This document shows, piece by piece, positions 11,592 to 23,028 of a stretch of DNA of 64,000 nt. The number at the start of each line of letters is the position of its first letter. Positions within the stretch are counted from its first letter, which is position 1. Position numbers and translations under genes: made by a program. The notes beneath the pieces are model-generated. The model was given only the letters and a program-made list of their open reading frames with translations. It was not told where the DNA came from and searched no databases. Source of the stretch: Vesta saturnalis (lineage: Eukaryota > Arthropoda > Insecta > Coleoptera > Lampyridae); NCBI GenBank assembly GCA_036346205.1, contig JARFJB010000379.1:2659501-2723500 (forward strand), in the 5' to 3' direction.

Positions 11592-12262
11592 AAGGAAGCG
11601 AGGTTGCTTGAGATAATAGACCGCTACAAACGCATTGTAGAATGTAAAAAGCCAGACTCGCAAGTCAACAAGGAGAAAAAGCTGTTTGGGACAAAATCGC
11701 CCAAGATATTAACGCAGGAAGCGAAATAAATCGCTCTGCAATAATTTTACAAAAAAAAAGTATACAAATATTAAAAAAAAGCAGCAAGCAAAAATTCGCC
11801 GATATTAAAATGCATGTGAAAGGTACATGTGGAGGACCGCAATGCGATACCCAATTCGCTGAAACTGATACCAATATTTTAGAGCTGCTCGGAAGACCGC
11901 ATGACTGACCGGGTTAGCGAATTTGACAACATAATAATTCCAGTTTTTGAATTGATTGATCACGCTAGCCAAGAAGTTCTAGAAGAGGTAGTGGGGGAAG
12001 TCACTTTTATCGGTACATAATAGATATAGTAAGTGAATTGGCCATTCCAAAAATTAAATCTGGGGGAAACTGGTCAACAAGCTATGTTCTTGGGTGGATA
12101 ATAAATCATCTACCCAAGAAATTCAAAAAAATATATTAGAAAAAGAGCACGAAATACATATGCGGCACCTGGAGGAAAAACATCGGCGCAAGAAGGACAC
12201 GATTTAAAAATGAAAATTTTAAAACAGGAATTGCTGTTGAAATCCAATGTAAATAAATAGTT
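11590..12262 (+). pseudogene. Harbinger-associated Myb/SANT-like protein, decayed
   Basis: The + strand reads RLLEIIDRYKRIVECKK, then QVNKEKKAVWDKIAQDIN and a Lys-rich third helix ending KQKFADIKMHVKGTCGGP. This is the trihelix Myb/SANT-like DNA-binding domain of the second protein of PIF/Harbinger transposons. After a degraded middle, a helical tail (MRHLEEKHRRKKDT, then KILKQELLLKSN) ends at about 12260. Several stops and shifts interrupt it, and the ATG is not identifiable. In this family the protein binds transposon ends and helps bring the transposase into the nucleus. It lies tail-to-tail with the transposase below. Confidence 0.75.
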
Positions 12263-12395
12263 TTGATTAACTTGTGTTATTAATTTAATTGGAAATCCAT
12301 TTAAACTGGACTTACAGATTAATGATCTGTGATAATGATAATAAAAGTTCTAATATGGAAAATATTTATTTCATTGGAACAATCGAAAGCACAAA

Positions 12396-13540
12396 TTATA
12401 AAAGTGTTGCAAAGTGATTGTTAATTAAATGTTGCCTAATAATATTATTTGCATGTAAATCTCCGTGAAGGACTTCGACGTTAGCCATTTCTAGCAATAA
12501 CAACTCTTCAACGTTATTGTCTATCGGTGGTGGTGATTCTCGATTTTTACAAACGATGTTGTGAAGCACAGCAGTTGCAACAATGACAACTTCAATTATT
12601 TCTATATTTAACCGTAATCCTAAACTCAAGATAGGAAAACGACGCTTCCACACCCCAAAGCATCTTTCAATTGGATTGCGTATTCTAATTTTCGCTTCAT
12701 TAAACAAGTGCTCAGCTGGTGTTACTGGATTCGCCGCCGGAGTAATAAAATGTGATCTTACTCCATATGCACTATCGCCTGCTAATAAATCGCTTCCTAA
12801 TTCCCTGTTTTCGAATTTTTGTCTTATTGCACAATCGTTGAATCATGCGTAGAGCCCGGCCATCGACTAACAATGTTGGTTATATTCAGTTCAGCATCGC
12901 AAATGCATTACACATTTATGGAGAAGTATCCCTATCGATCCCACATATTTCCTGGTGATTGTATCTTAACGTGCGTACAATCTATAGCACCCATGCAGCG
13001 CGGAAACCTGGCTATATTATAAAATCCTAAATTCACCCTTGCGATATCCTCATTACGTTCAGGGAATTATATGTAGATTGTTCTGAAGCTGGCAATTGCT
13101 CTAGACACCTTATTAATCACTCGACTGGCAGTGGATTTATACACTCCCATAAAATCGCGGCTAACAACTAGCATGGAACCCGTAGCAAAAAATCGCAACG
13201 TTAACAACAGCATTTCACTTACAGATAATCCACAATTCCTAAAAACCAATTATTATAAAATCTAGATTATAATTGGGAAAAATTGTTTTATGTTACCTCA
13301 TTGAGTTCGGTTGAATATTTAATTGTGGCATCACTACTCGAACTGAATTTTTTGTAAGTCGAAATCGATCGAAAAACTCTTCGTCTGACCTTATTTGGAG
13401 ATCGCCTGGGCATTTGCGAAATACTCCTGGATTTCTTCTAACTCCTTAGACTACCTCACCAACAAGCTCCACAAAATCTTCATCCTCGCTTAAACAATTC
13501 ACGCCTCTACTCCAGTCCTCTTCTTGAAGCGAAACTAAAA
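12396..13540 (-). pseudogene. PIF/Harbinger transposase (HARBI1-like), decayed
   Basis: Minus strand, from about 13540. The upstream part reads RNPGVFRKCPGDLQ and EEFFDRFRLTKNSVRVV. A 58-bp GT-AG intron (13239-13296) follows, then RNCGLSVSEMLLLTLRF and GVYKSTASRVINKV. The catalytic domain has GAIDCTHVKIQSPG (first Asp), RWPGSTHDS (second Asp), LLAGDSAYGVRSHF and RNPIERCFGVWKRRFP (Glu), finishing at 12396. This is the DDE_Tnp_4 family order. Stops (one before GVRRNP, one in the GNMWDR region) and a frameshift after HDSTI show it is dead. Target duplication and TIRs were not found. Confidence 0.85.
13239..13296 (-). other. 58-bp intron in Harbinger transposase
   Basis: The donor GTAACA begins at 13296, after AACTCAATGAG; the acceptor TTTTTAG ends at 13239. 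Splicing joins ...QPNSM to RNCGLSVSE in frame, matching HARBI1-type proteins. Confidence 0.7.
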
Positions 13541-15826
13541 GGAAAATTTTTTCTCTAAAATTTTAATACCTTTACTGATCTTCAAATTGTATTGCCCTTT
13601 AAAAAAACATTCCTTCACGTATTGCTGCAAGGTCGATAATTTTCGATATATTCACAAAACGTAAGTATTGCGCATTTGTTAAGTCGGTATCGTGGCTACA
13701 TAAATCATGCTGAAAATTGTTTCTAAAAATGTTCAAATCGTATACAACCGACACAAACTCAAAGTCAATCAGTTTAAGGTGGGTTAAAATGGTGTGCATC
13801 TTATTCGCGTATCCTACTCACGACGCAGTCCTATCCTTACCGTTTACACTTCACGGATTTTGTGCGCGACAAAGGGCGAGGTATTACTCATGGCGTGGCA
13901 AGAGTTCTAGTAATGAATCTGTGTTTATTCGATGCAGTTATTGTTTTAATTATTGCAGTAATGTTAAAAAAGAAGAGAAAACTTGAACACAAACGCCGTT
14001 TGTGGGCGAGAAAAATATTAATTTAGTGGAACGATGTACAGAGTGCAACAAGTACTGCAAATACCTTTGATTCACAATCAAACACTAACCAGCTAGTGCC
14101 TTACCTTCACACGTTTCCACTAAGCGAGGTTAGCCTTGCGAGTCTAGTGTATTATGTCGTTTAAACCCACTTGATTAAATATTTGGTGCGGGAGAAACCT
14201 GACAATGAGATAGTATATCATTAAAATGTTTTAATATGGATTTGGTACGCCATAAATGGTTGGAGATAAAATACCGCTTTTAATAATTTATAGGTTAACA
14301 GAACTATATATAATTGCCTGCTGTTATTTGGAAAGTGCCTAGTAATTATCATGTTTCCGTTCTCTCGACTACACTGCGCTTCGGCTCGCAAATGCAAGCA
14401 ATTATTTCCCAGAAAAAAACCCACTCTTAATCCTTATAACGCAATACATCCTACGTTACAGTACACTACTTTTTGTTTGTTTTTCATTTTTCAATTAAAT
14501 GAGGTCTGTTAGACCTTTTCGAAGAAAATTTGTCCAAAAATATGGATTTTCATTACGGAGAGCGAACGCTCGTGTGACCTGAGCTGCCATGTCTGCCGTA
14601 CAACTAAAAAAGCTGTGCGATACCCACAAAGCACTCAACGTGCTTTATGGTACTAGATACCTGATAAACACATTTTAAGCGTGTTTAATACCTAGCATAC
14701 ACAATTGAAATCCGCTAGGAGGCGCAGCAGTCGTTGCTTGAAATATTTCGTTACGTAGTTGACTATCTCCGCCCCCATTCCACAACGATACCTAATTTGT
14801 CTATTACCTGGTACTCATGCGCAAAATATATCATATTAAAATTCTAATTTTTTAACGTCATGAAAACTAATTATAATTTATTTTGTGCTTGCGAGACATT
14901 TGGGTCGAGTTGGAAAACACGTTGAGTGCAATGAACACTGTTTGCACGAGATGCATACAATAATTTTTTCTACGTTCACTCAAAAGAAAAAAAACGTTTT
15001 TTTTTTAAATAATGTATTATTTAATAGTAATTGATTATCATTGTTAGCGAATTGCTGGATAGTAAATTTAAAGGCGCTTTATTTGCCAGTACACTAGTTC
15101 TGGTAGGGCATTAAAAAAATTTTCATTGCTACTGTCATTCATACTTTCAATAATATTACTCATTAAGCCATTTTGACAATCGCATTTGCTTAAAGTAACA
15201 AACCAGAATAACTAATATGTAGTTAAGAAATCTGTGTGTTAGTGTTGAAATGCGTGTCCGATTTTTGATACTAAAATATAGTGATAGAGTGCTCATGAAA
15301 CAACCTTTGTAACAAAATGTAACTTTTTAAAAAATTTCGCGTTTCACCTAATTAAACAATATCACTTTAAAAAAGGGAATCAAGAACATAATAACTTATA
15401 ATCTTTAGTATCTGTTCAAATGAAGTTAGTTCCCTTGTCAAACCTTATTTTAATGCTGTTTTTACATTTACTGTTGTACCTTTTAAATCTAATCTAATCG
15501 ACAACTACTTACTTTAAAAACAATGCAAAAAGTGTCCGTTTTCCGAATGAACGTAGAAAAAATTGCAATTTTACATAAGGTAACTCTGTAACCAAAGTGC
15601 AGGTAAACATGAATTTTATCTAATCTTTTATATAATCCAAATTGCCATGGCTACTTTAATGTTAGCTTTTGACGTTTACTGTCAATTTCTCAATTCTAAA
15701 TACTAAATTATTTACGTACGAAATAAATTAGAATATTATACACCACGATATAGGAAGGTTGGCATCTCGTGAAATGAAAACCTTTCATATGATTTTAAAA
15801 TTATAGAATGAGCCCAGAATAAGAAT
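13541..15826. other. Non-coding stretch with one weak foldback
   Basis: No gene recognised. Open frames at 13717-13986 and 14221-14424 lack any family signature. Inverted arms at about 14958-14981 and 15546-15569 (TTTTTTCTACGTTCA against its reverse complement) suggest a 610-bp foldback element, but the arms are short. The CACTCAACGTG phrase near 14632 also recurs inverted near 14920. Confidence 0.45.
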
Positions 15827-16294
15827 TGACGTCATCAGTGGTGGGTAAGGGCGTAGAGGCTGGGGTGGTGTCGGATTCTTTTCGGGGTCATTTTCAACCC
15901 CATTGATGGTATTTTTAACCCCTTTATGCATTTTTACCACTAATTAGGGCCTTTTGGCAGTATTAAGTCTTTTTGGCAGCCCAACTCTGGGGTTAGTGGT
16001 GTGGGGTGGTCACGTGACCCGGTCAAAGTCCAATTATTTTAATTATGACGTCATAATTAAATTCTAGCGCGATTTTGTTTTTAATTATGAGTCATAATTA
16101 AATTCTTCAGCCATTTTGTTTTTAATTATAACGTAATAATTAAACTCCTAGCCATTTTGTTTTTAATTACGAGTCATAATTAAATTGTGGCGCCATTATG
16201 TTTTTGTCGCTCATCTTGGCGGCCATTTCTTGAGTCAATTATGAGTCATAATTAAATTGTACCAGGATTTTGCTTTTAATTATGAGTCACAATT
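15827..16294. promoter_or_regulatory. Cluster of palindromic bZIP/E-box sites
   Basis: TGACGTCA (CRE/ATF core) occurs at 15827 and 16047. A GTCACGTGAC palindrome with an E-box core lies at 16009. Six AATTATGAnTCATAATT-type palindromes start at about 16041, 16083, 16124, 16165, 16238 and 16278, four of them with the AP-1 core GAGTCA. Most are spaced 40-42 bp and separated by a GCCATTTTGTTTTT-like linker, so the array is a tandem repeat whose conserved part is the palindrome. Function as an enhancer is inference. It lies beside the capsid-like relic. Confidence 0.6.
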
Positions 16295-17129
16295 AAATTT
16301 TCTGTAATTCAATCAACCTCAATCAAATTAATCTCAAGTAACACGAAACAAAAATGATTTTATTTTATGAAGCCAATCTGATCATCACACAGCATAGTAA
16401 TTATAAAACTGTTTTTCTAAATGAATATTACATTGGTTGTTTTGCATGCAGGTCTTAAAGAACGCATTGAAACATCTTTACTCTTCAGCCACTAGTTGAA
16501 CGGTATACGATGGTCCTTGGACTTGAAAAACTTATGAAAACGCTCGGATAGCACACATTTAAATTCCTCCAGCTCCACAACCACCCTTTCCCCATACTTT
16601 GTTAATATGAGTCCAAGATTGAGTATCTTGTATTCTATTCCAGTCTCTAATTCCTTAACGTTTTTAAAACGCTTAAATCATGTTGATGCATAAATCCATA
16701 TTCTAAAATACTAAAACATTATCGTATAAAGTCCATATACACATCTGAATGGTAATCTTGCAGCGTCGTTTTGTTGTAATAGAACCATCTACAATTCTTC
16801 TCTAGTAATCGTAAATGGTAACCTAGCCGGGGCCGTCCAAAGGAATCAAAACACTCCGGTTACCATTCTCGTAAAGTAGATCGCTCTCCAATGCTCGCCT
16901 GGTTTGTTTGATGGATTTGTGTTCACAATAATTGCACACGGTCTAGGTGCGTGCATCGGCAACTGATAATACAAATCGAAACACATTCATGCGGCTGTGG
17001 ATCAATTTCAAACATCTCAACACTTGTACCGCATACATCGTTGGAGTTGGTGGAGTGGTATGTGTCCAGTCTTGCAATAGTAATGGTTTTTCCAGAGAAC
17101 ACATAGGCGCTTCGATGTTGTGGTTTAAA
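16295..17129. other. Possible outer part of the Polinton-like relic
   Basis: No confident gene. Minus-strand pieces around 16900-17130 contain Cys/His-bearing short frames next to the two entries below, and may be further decayed genes of the same element. Confidence 0.35.
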
Positions 17130-17420
17130 TAACTATATGCCTTTGCTTTTTTTCAATTTTTTAATCGACGGACGACCAATCTCGTTCAGGCTTAGTATTG
17201 GTTTGTTAAGAAATCTTAAAAACTACTGTTTTTCACTACCATTAACGCGAATTTTTTTAAACGGCTGCAACGCTCTTATCAAGTCCTCTTGGAAAGCGCT
17301 GTAGGGCACATACTCCGACCGCCATTTCGGTCCATGATATTTATTCTCTAAATACCTTATCTGTCTTGACATGGGTTTTGAAATAAAATAATTTCGGGGT
17401 GGCTTTATCAGAATCAGCAA
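17130..17420 (-). pseudogene. Unidentified ORF beside capsid-like relic
   Basis: The minus-strand frame from 17420 reads IKPPRNYFISKP, RYLENKYHGPKWRSEYVPYS and IRVNGSEKQ. The NYHG-W-G/E-VPY layout with a following V-V-KG-EK-like strand is one I associate with small proteins encoded near Polinton-type capsid genes, but I cannot name it. No start codon is evident, and the frame breaks below 17223. Confidence 0.35.
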
Positions 17421-17559
17421 TAAAGCTCAATGATCTGTTACCACGGCAATTTCTTTCGGTATGAATGCGTTGTCAACACCTCTAAACCCTTGTACGTCCA
17501 AGTGCGCGTCCATCTTCTTTCAACTGCTGTTGTACACTGAAGCGTGTGATCTACAGTTG

Positions 17560-18590
17560 CCCTTTTAACAGGTAAAATTTACGAGGGCATTCCGATGTTT
17601 ATCGACCTCGATCAAGTTATCAAATTCGGCATACACTAAACAGTTAACGGTTTCAGCAAGAGCTTCTTCAAAGCCGACTTTTAGTCGCAGAAAACAGTTT
17701 CTAACTAAATTCCAGTGCGTACTAGCGTTTGCATGCGTCAGAAGTTAGGTGAAAGGCCATTAAGCAGTAGGCGTTGGGGTAATCTCTTCTCGATATATCG
17801 TTGCCCTCATTCAAAAAATGAATATCAGTACAGGAGAATAAGGTGTGATACGCTCTAACATATAAAGCATTAACTGTAAAGTCTGGTTAAAAAGCCTTCG
17901 AAGGAATTTGCTGGCAGTCAATATATAACGACATGTAGTTAATATTGCTGTAATGAAAATTGAACAGGTTTGAGGAGTAATCACCGTTGAAGTCTTTATT
18001 TGCTACAAACCGTACGATGCATCGTTTAGATGACTGCCCAAGAAAACATTATCAATGATTTTCGCTGTATGCCGCAGGTATAGTTAACATTTTTACGTCT
18101 GTTCTTGTAACAGGGTATTTTGCTGCAGTTGTTTCTAAAGCTTTAGCGTGCGCAATTAGAATGGTGGGATTGATCCTCGTACATCTCACCAGTAAACTAG
18201 CTTCCATAATTTTCGTCTTGTAATTTGAACCGTGTGCCGCCATTAGACTAAAGGTATCTCTTGATCGTTTAAATTTAGCTTTTAACTCAACGCCGCTCAT
18301 GAGAAACTTTTCTTGATTAAACAAATCCGAGTAGACGCGACCAATCATCCCAATCTGTTTGCTTGTCGCTGCAAGCGCATGACGTTTTGATAAACCGTTA
18401 TTTGCTTGTCCCAGCGTATTCATCTGCCCGGCTGTATCATTGTGCTATAAGGTGCAACCTAGATGTGAAGTCTTTTCCTCCTTTCCATAGTTTAGCAGCG
18501 TCTCGATATATGTGCGGTAGGCATAGGTAGTTGTTTGGCTGTGACACCATCTTCTGATTTAAATAAACATCCAATTGTTTACCGGTGCTG
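17560..18590 (-). pseudogene. Polinton/Maverick-type major capsid protein relic
   Basis: Minus strand. Around 18540-18440 there is a conserved TYIETLLNYG-type segment, then an open frame of 123 codons (18423-18052) with an N-terminal DLFNQEKF segment, a beta-rich middle and a hydrophobic ITR-like end. Below 18052, frames with FLGQLSKRC, FNFHYSNINYMSLYIDCQ and AYHTLFS follow in the right order. This order matches the insect proteins annotated as F54H12.2-like, which I take to be the double-jelly-roll capsid protein of Polintons. Several stops and frame changes make it non-functional. No polymerase B or integrase gene of a Polinton is recognisable in this window. Confidence 0.55.
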
Positions 18591-19255
18591 AAACACCCGC
18601 CTCAGTAAGAGGTGTATCCGTCTTGCTTTAGAACTGTGATGAGAAAAAAGATAAATAGTAATTTATTATGCATACCAGACGATAAAAGGGCATTTTAACA
18701 TCGAGAGAAAGATGTTATTTCAGGAGCGAGGTTTGCCACGAGTAAATTACCTTACACAAGATGTTACCTTTATCGTGTAGTATACTATTCCATTTTATTT
18801 TTTGCTAGTACGCAAATTATTAAGTACTGAGAATTGCCAAAATTTTCGTAAATGTCAAAAACTAACATTAAAGTTTTCATGGCAATGTGGATTTCATATC
18901 AGGATGGATAAAATTCATTTTCATTATACCTCTCTGAAAACATTATGTATCCATGTCTATTTAGCACACAAAAATAGTTATTTTTGAAACTAGTGTGCTG
19001 TTTACACATTTCTTGGTGCGAGGCCGTTCTTTTTTACCCGAGGCGTAGCCGAGGCATAAAATATAAGGCCGAGCACCAAAAATGTGCAGCGCACGTGTTG
19101 CGAACAAATTTTTTTGTGATCGTTTACATAAAATTAGAAAAAAATTAAATTTTGAAATATTTGATGACAAATGTCAAATTAAATACATAAACAAAAAAGT
19201 TTAAATATTTAGTTATATACCACTTTTTTGTTTATGTATTAAAAGTAACGATTAC
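18591..19255. other. No supported gene
   Basis: Nothing coding is recognised. A GC-richer phrase at about 19010-19100 (GAGGCGTAGCCGAGG) looks like part of a dispersed repeat. Confidence 0.45.
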
Positions 19256-19687
19256 AAAAAGGGGCTTTTCCTGGAAAATTTTCCACGTGCGCTAATGATA
19301 TTTAGTCGCCTTCTAATACAATTTACTATTGAAAGTTTCTTAAAAACCCCAAAAAAATGCTTGTTTATTTTCCTTAGCAACGTTAAACAACGCTTGTATT
19401 GTGACAGTTTTTCAAATTTGAATTCAAAATATTTTTAAAATGATGTCTTCAGAATAAGAAATATTACTTGAAGCTGCGAAAGTAAATGCAGAATTACTGC
19501 CCAGGAATTCTTGTGAGAGATATGATGAGTACCGCCTATTCGATGATACTTTTCTTATTTATTTGTAAGAAAAAGTCAAATAAATAATGTATCATAAAAA
19601 GTATCGTTCATTACCCGTCAATGAATGCTTTTCCCTTGCTCGGCTACACGGGAATTTTTCACGCGCGCACGGGAAAAGCCTTTTTTT
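19256..19687 (+). mobile_element. Foldback element with tyrosine-recombinase-like fragment?
   Basis: The ends are inverted (AAAAAGGGGCTTTTCC at 19256; GGGAAAAGCCTTTTTTT to 19687), each with a nearby CACGTGCGC/GCGCGCAC block. The + strand near 19460-19570 reads LLEAAKVNAELLPRNSCERYDEYRLFDD, which resembles the N-terminus of Crypton-derived tyrosine-recombinase/ZMYM-like proteins. The match is short and the assignment weak. Confidence 0.35.
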
Positions 19688-20127
19688 CTGGACTCCTAAT
19701 GAAATATACTATTTATCTACACTATAGTTTAGTTTTACGTTAGCCACATATTTTAGTGTATTATGTTGTATTTTAAACGTAAGCACAAAATAAAATAGTA
19801 TATTATAAGGTAGATAATCACTTAAGAGGAGATTGAATATAACTGTAAAAAAGACGGTTTAGTAAAAAGAAAAATCTCTGTTACTGTGTGTTAATATTTT
19901 GGAATGCTAGTTTGGAAGAAAACCATTGAATAAAGAAAAATTCAATTAATTTTTATGAAAAACCAGTGGATGATCATGTAAAACGCCCCGGTTGATAATA
20001 CTGTGTCCTAGGAAATGATAATTTGAAAAAATTCAATGCAGACTGTTAGAAAAATGTATTTTAAAGAATATGTCAAGTTTTAAACAAAAAAACAATGATA
20101 TAATGCAATTAAGAAATCGCTGTGGTT

Positions 20128-22240
20128 TCAACAAAGCTGATAAAATGCTTCATAGTCTTCCATTTCGAGCACATGATAAATATCTTTTTTATTAGCTGGA
20201 GCCGGAGGATTAATAGTCTTTATTGCGTCATTTCGTTCATACAATAAAACCTCGGGGCGCATTTGGGACCATTTACAACTATTACCAATTTTTTCCATAA
20301 CATTGACTCTTATTTTATCCTCCAAAACGTCCATAACTTGGCCTTTAAAGAATGGTTGCACAGAAACCAATTTTGTTCCGATGTCAATACACTATCAAAC
20401 TCAAAAACGTTTGCACTTTTCATACGGCGTTTGATACAGCTAATGTTTTTAGTTAGAATTTATTTCGCATGATCGTCAAAACTCGAATTTATCCGACGCG
20501 CACCTCAGCATTCTTTAGTATTGACACGATATCTAACATTTTCATTAAGTAGTTCTCGGTTATTGGGATCGTGGTTGCTAGCACCTGCTTCATGTTCTGT
20601 GTAAGAATTTTTATTTAAAAAGTCTGCATTTGGTGGTCCACTATTATTAGAGTTTCCATTTTTTTAGTATTTTCACAATTTCCACAATCTGTTTGTCCCC
20701 AATTATTTTCTTGTGTCTCTGTTGTCGTTTTTGAGATATATCGCCATTTAAATCTCGAATCATTTCACACTAATTCAGATTAGATTATTCAGGTGATACA
20801 TTATCTTTAGGCTCTTTTATAATTTCTTGGGACCGTTGTTCATTTAAATTTTGAATCACTTCAGATCAGATTTTTTTTCTGATGGAAATTCAACGGCTTC
20901 TGGTAGTTTTTATGGGAACTCTTTTGTATCCGTTTGCAAGGTGTTATTATTTGCATTTTCAGAACCATTAATCATATCAGGAATTATAATCTATCAAGCT
21001 ATTTTTTTCCACCTCGGAATCACTAATATGTTGATGTAAATTATTTTCGTTTAGAAGATCTTGAATCCATTCACCCTCTAGTACCATATTACCGTCTTGA
21101 GCAACAATCTGGTATAGCGTTGTCTGTTGTGTCTTTTAAAGGAACATCTTATTTTCAGATGAATTTCCAAAAGCTTCCAATTTTTGAACTCCAATATAGC
21201 TTTTAACATATTTCAGAGCATAGCGAGTTTCCTCACAGGAAAACCGATTACTTTCGGCAGCTAGATTTTCAGATGAGATATTCCTCATAACTCAACAGCA
21301 TCAAACGGAAATAGCCCGTATTTTCGGAAACTATTTGGTAAAGTTTATGGGGTAACACTGTTTGCAATTGCTTCTTTTAGAATCCTCTCTTGTAATCTAT
21401 TTTCCGTCATTTCCAATTTCCGTTTGTGCAGCTCTTGCTTCCATTGCATTTTTAAAGGTCGAAAGACAGAAACACAACAAATGCGTCCAATTTGAATACA
21501 ACGCCACCAACACAATTTTTTTCTCAGCACAAGAATCACTTAGATGAAGTGTAAGACGGGAACGATGGCTATCGATAAACAGAACTCAGGGATACAACAC
21601 ATTGACAATAAATTATTAATCTACCATTAGCCACTTTCCGATTTTCCTACTACCCATCCTTCAGGAATTTTTTTATTGAGATTTCCTAGAATTCTTTCAT
21701 ATTTATAAATTATCATTGGAGGTGTTGTCTCCATTTGCATTTCCGGCAATAAGCGTGGTTAAACACTCTTTTTCGTTATTAGCAATAAAGTTATAAACAT
21801 TTTTTTCCTTTTTCTGCCACAACTTTATCCCCTTTTGGATTGAGGAAAAAGAGCTTTCATCATTATTAAATATTCGTTTAGCCTTTTGGATAACTTCCAA
21901 TGTATTATTTTCTGCCATGTAATTTCTCACTTCTTCGAACCAAGAACGAATCATACTTTCTTTAACTCACGCTCGGCTTGAAGTAAAATTTTGGGGGGTT
22001 CCTATTGAAAGCTCTGGATGTCGTTTTAAAAGTGATTCATACCAATGTCTTCCAGGTCGGACATACTTAAATGGTGTCGTCCGATTTAATTTAGCGATTA
22101 GCATCTGAACGCTGTTTAAAAGTTCTTTTGCGACTGGGAATCCTCTTCGCCCAACATGCAGTATCCATCGAACAAGATTTTTTTTCTCAGGAAAGGACAA
22201 GGCATATGGAATATTGAATATGCACACTTGCTTGGCGTAT
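20128..22240 (-). pseudogene. pogo/Tigger-type transposase relic
   Basis: Minus strand. A CENP-B/pogo HTH region: LSFPEKKNLVRWILHVGRRG, then GRHWYESLLKRHPELS. The DDE domain follows: RIFNNDESSFS (first Asp, about 21860), TTLIAGNANGD, PPMIIYKYERI, IPEGWVVGKSESG, then IDSHRSRLTLHLS (second Asp) and VFRPLKMQWKQELHKRKLE. Many stops and frame changes occur between 21960 and 21400. A separate open frame at 20128-20370 (VMEKIGNSCKWSQMRPEVLLY) resembles the tail of other transposon proteins and may not belong to this one. The pogo identity is secure; TIRs were not located. Confidence 0.8.
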
Positions 22241-22433
22241 CCTCACACCATTCTTGCTATTAGTTCTGTGATTAAGTCTTTCGAATAATTTAAAAATTGC
22301 CTTTTTTGCCTGGTGTAGTGGTAATATCATTCTACAAGGAATAAAAAAATCTTATAAACGTTCAAGTACTTGCTTAACAACTTAAGTACTTACTTGTAAA
22401 AGCGTTTATTGCAATAATGTGACTCTTAAGAAG

Positions 22434-23028
22434 TATTTAGACTTAAGCACGCACGGACTGATCCACTGCGAATGCTCAAGTGTAAACGGTTATGCGGGCA
22501 TACTCACCCTGTTCATTGCTATGCGCAAGCCATCGCGAACGCAAGCCGGTTGTCGGGCACTGTGCATGCTCAAAAGGAATTCCGTGCACAGCGAATGCTT
22601 AATTTGTACGAGGAAAAGACAGTAGCAGTACGCAACACCTGCTCACAGTGTGCGATAAATTATTCTGTATTTACTTTAAGTATGGAATGGAGTAATTACA
22701 TGGTGCTGCGTTTACCTAGTACAAGAATTTGAAAACGATAGCATTCTTGGGAACACCCCGAATATTCCAAAACCAAAATAAGTAATGCATGGCATTCATG
22801 AATAAATACAAAATTGATAGTGAAGATTTAGAACGCGTAGAGGTCAAAAAAAGATTAAAAGCAAAGAAAATCCTATTTGGGCATTCATGTCGAGGTAGCC
22901 TGCGTTATGCACAAACACTGTAGATTACTCCATTCGCCGAAACATATTTATTTTAATTAACGATACTTGGGAACGCCAACGAATGGCGTGTGCGCACGCT
23001 CAACTCGTGCGTGCTCAAGTCTAAATGC
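22434..23028. mobile_element. Foldback element (MITE-like)
   Basis: Arms at 22434-22457 and 23005-23028 are inverted copies (ATTTAGACTT-AGCACGCACG). The 595-bp unit has no coding sequence. GTACTTGCTTAAC phrases lie outside it on both sides (about 22366 and 23274) in direct orientation. Confidence 0.5.
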
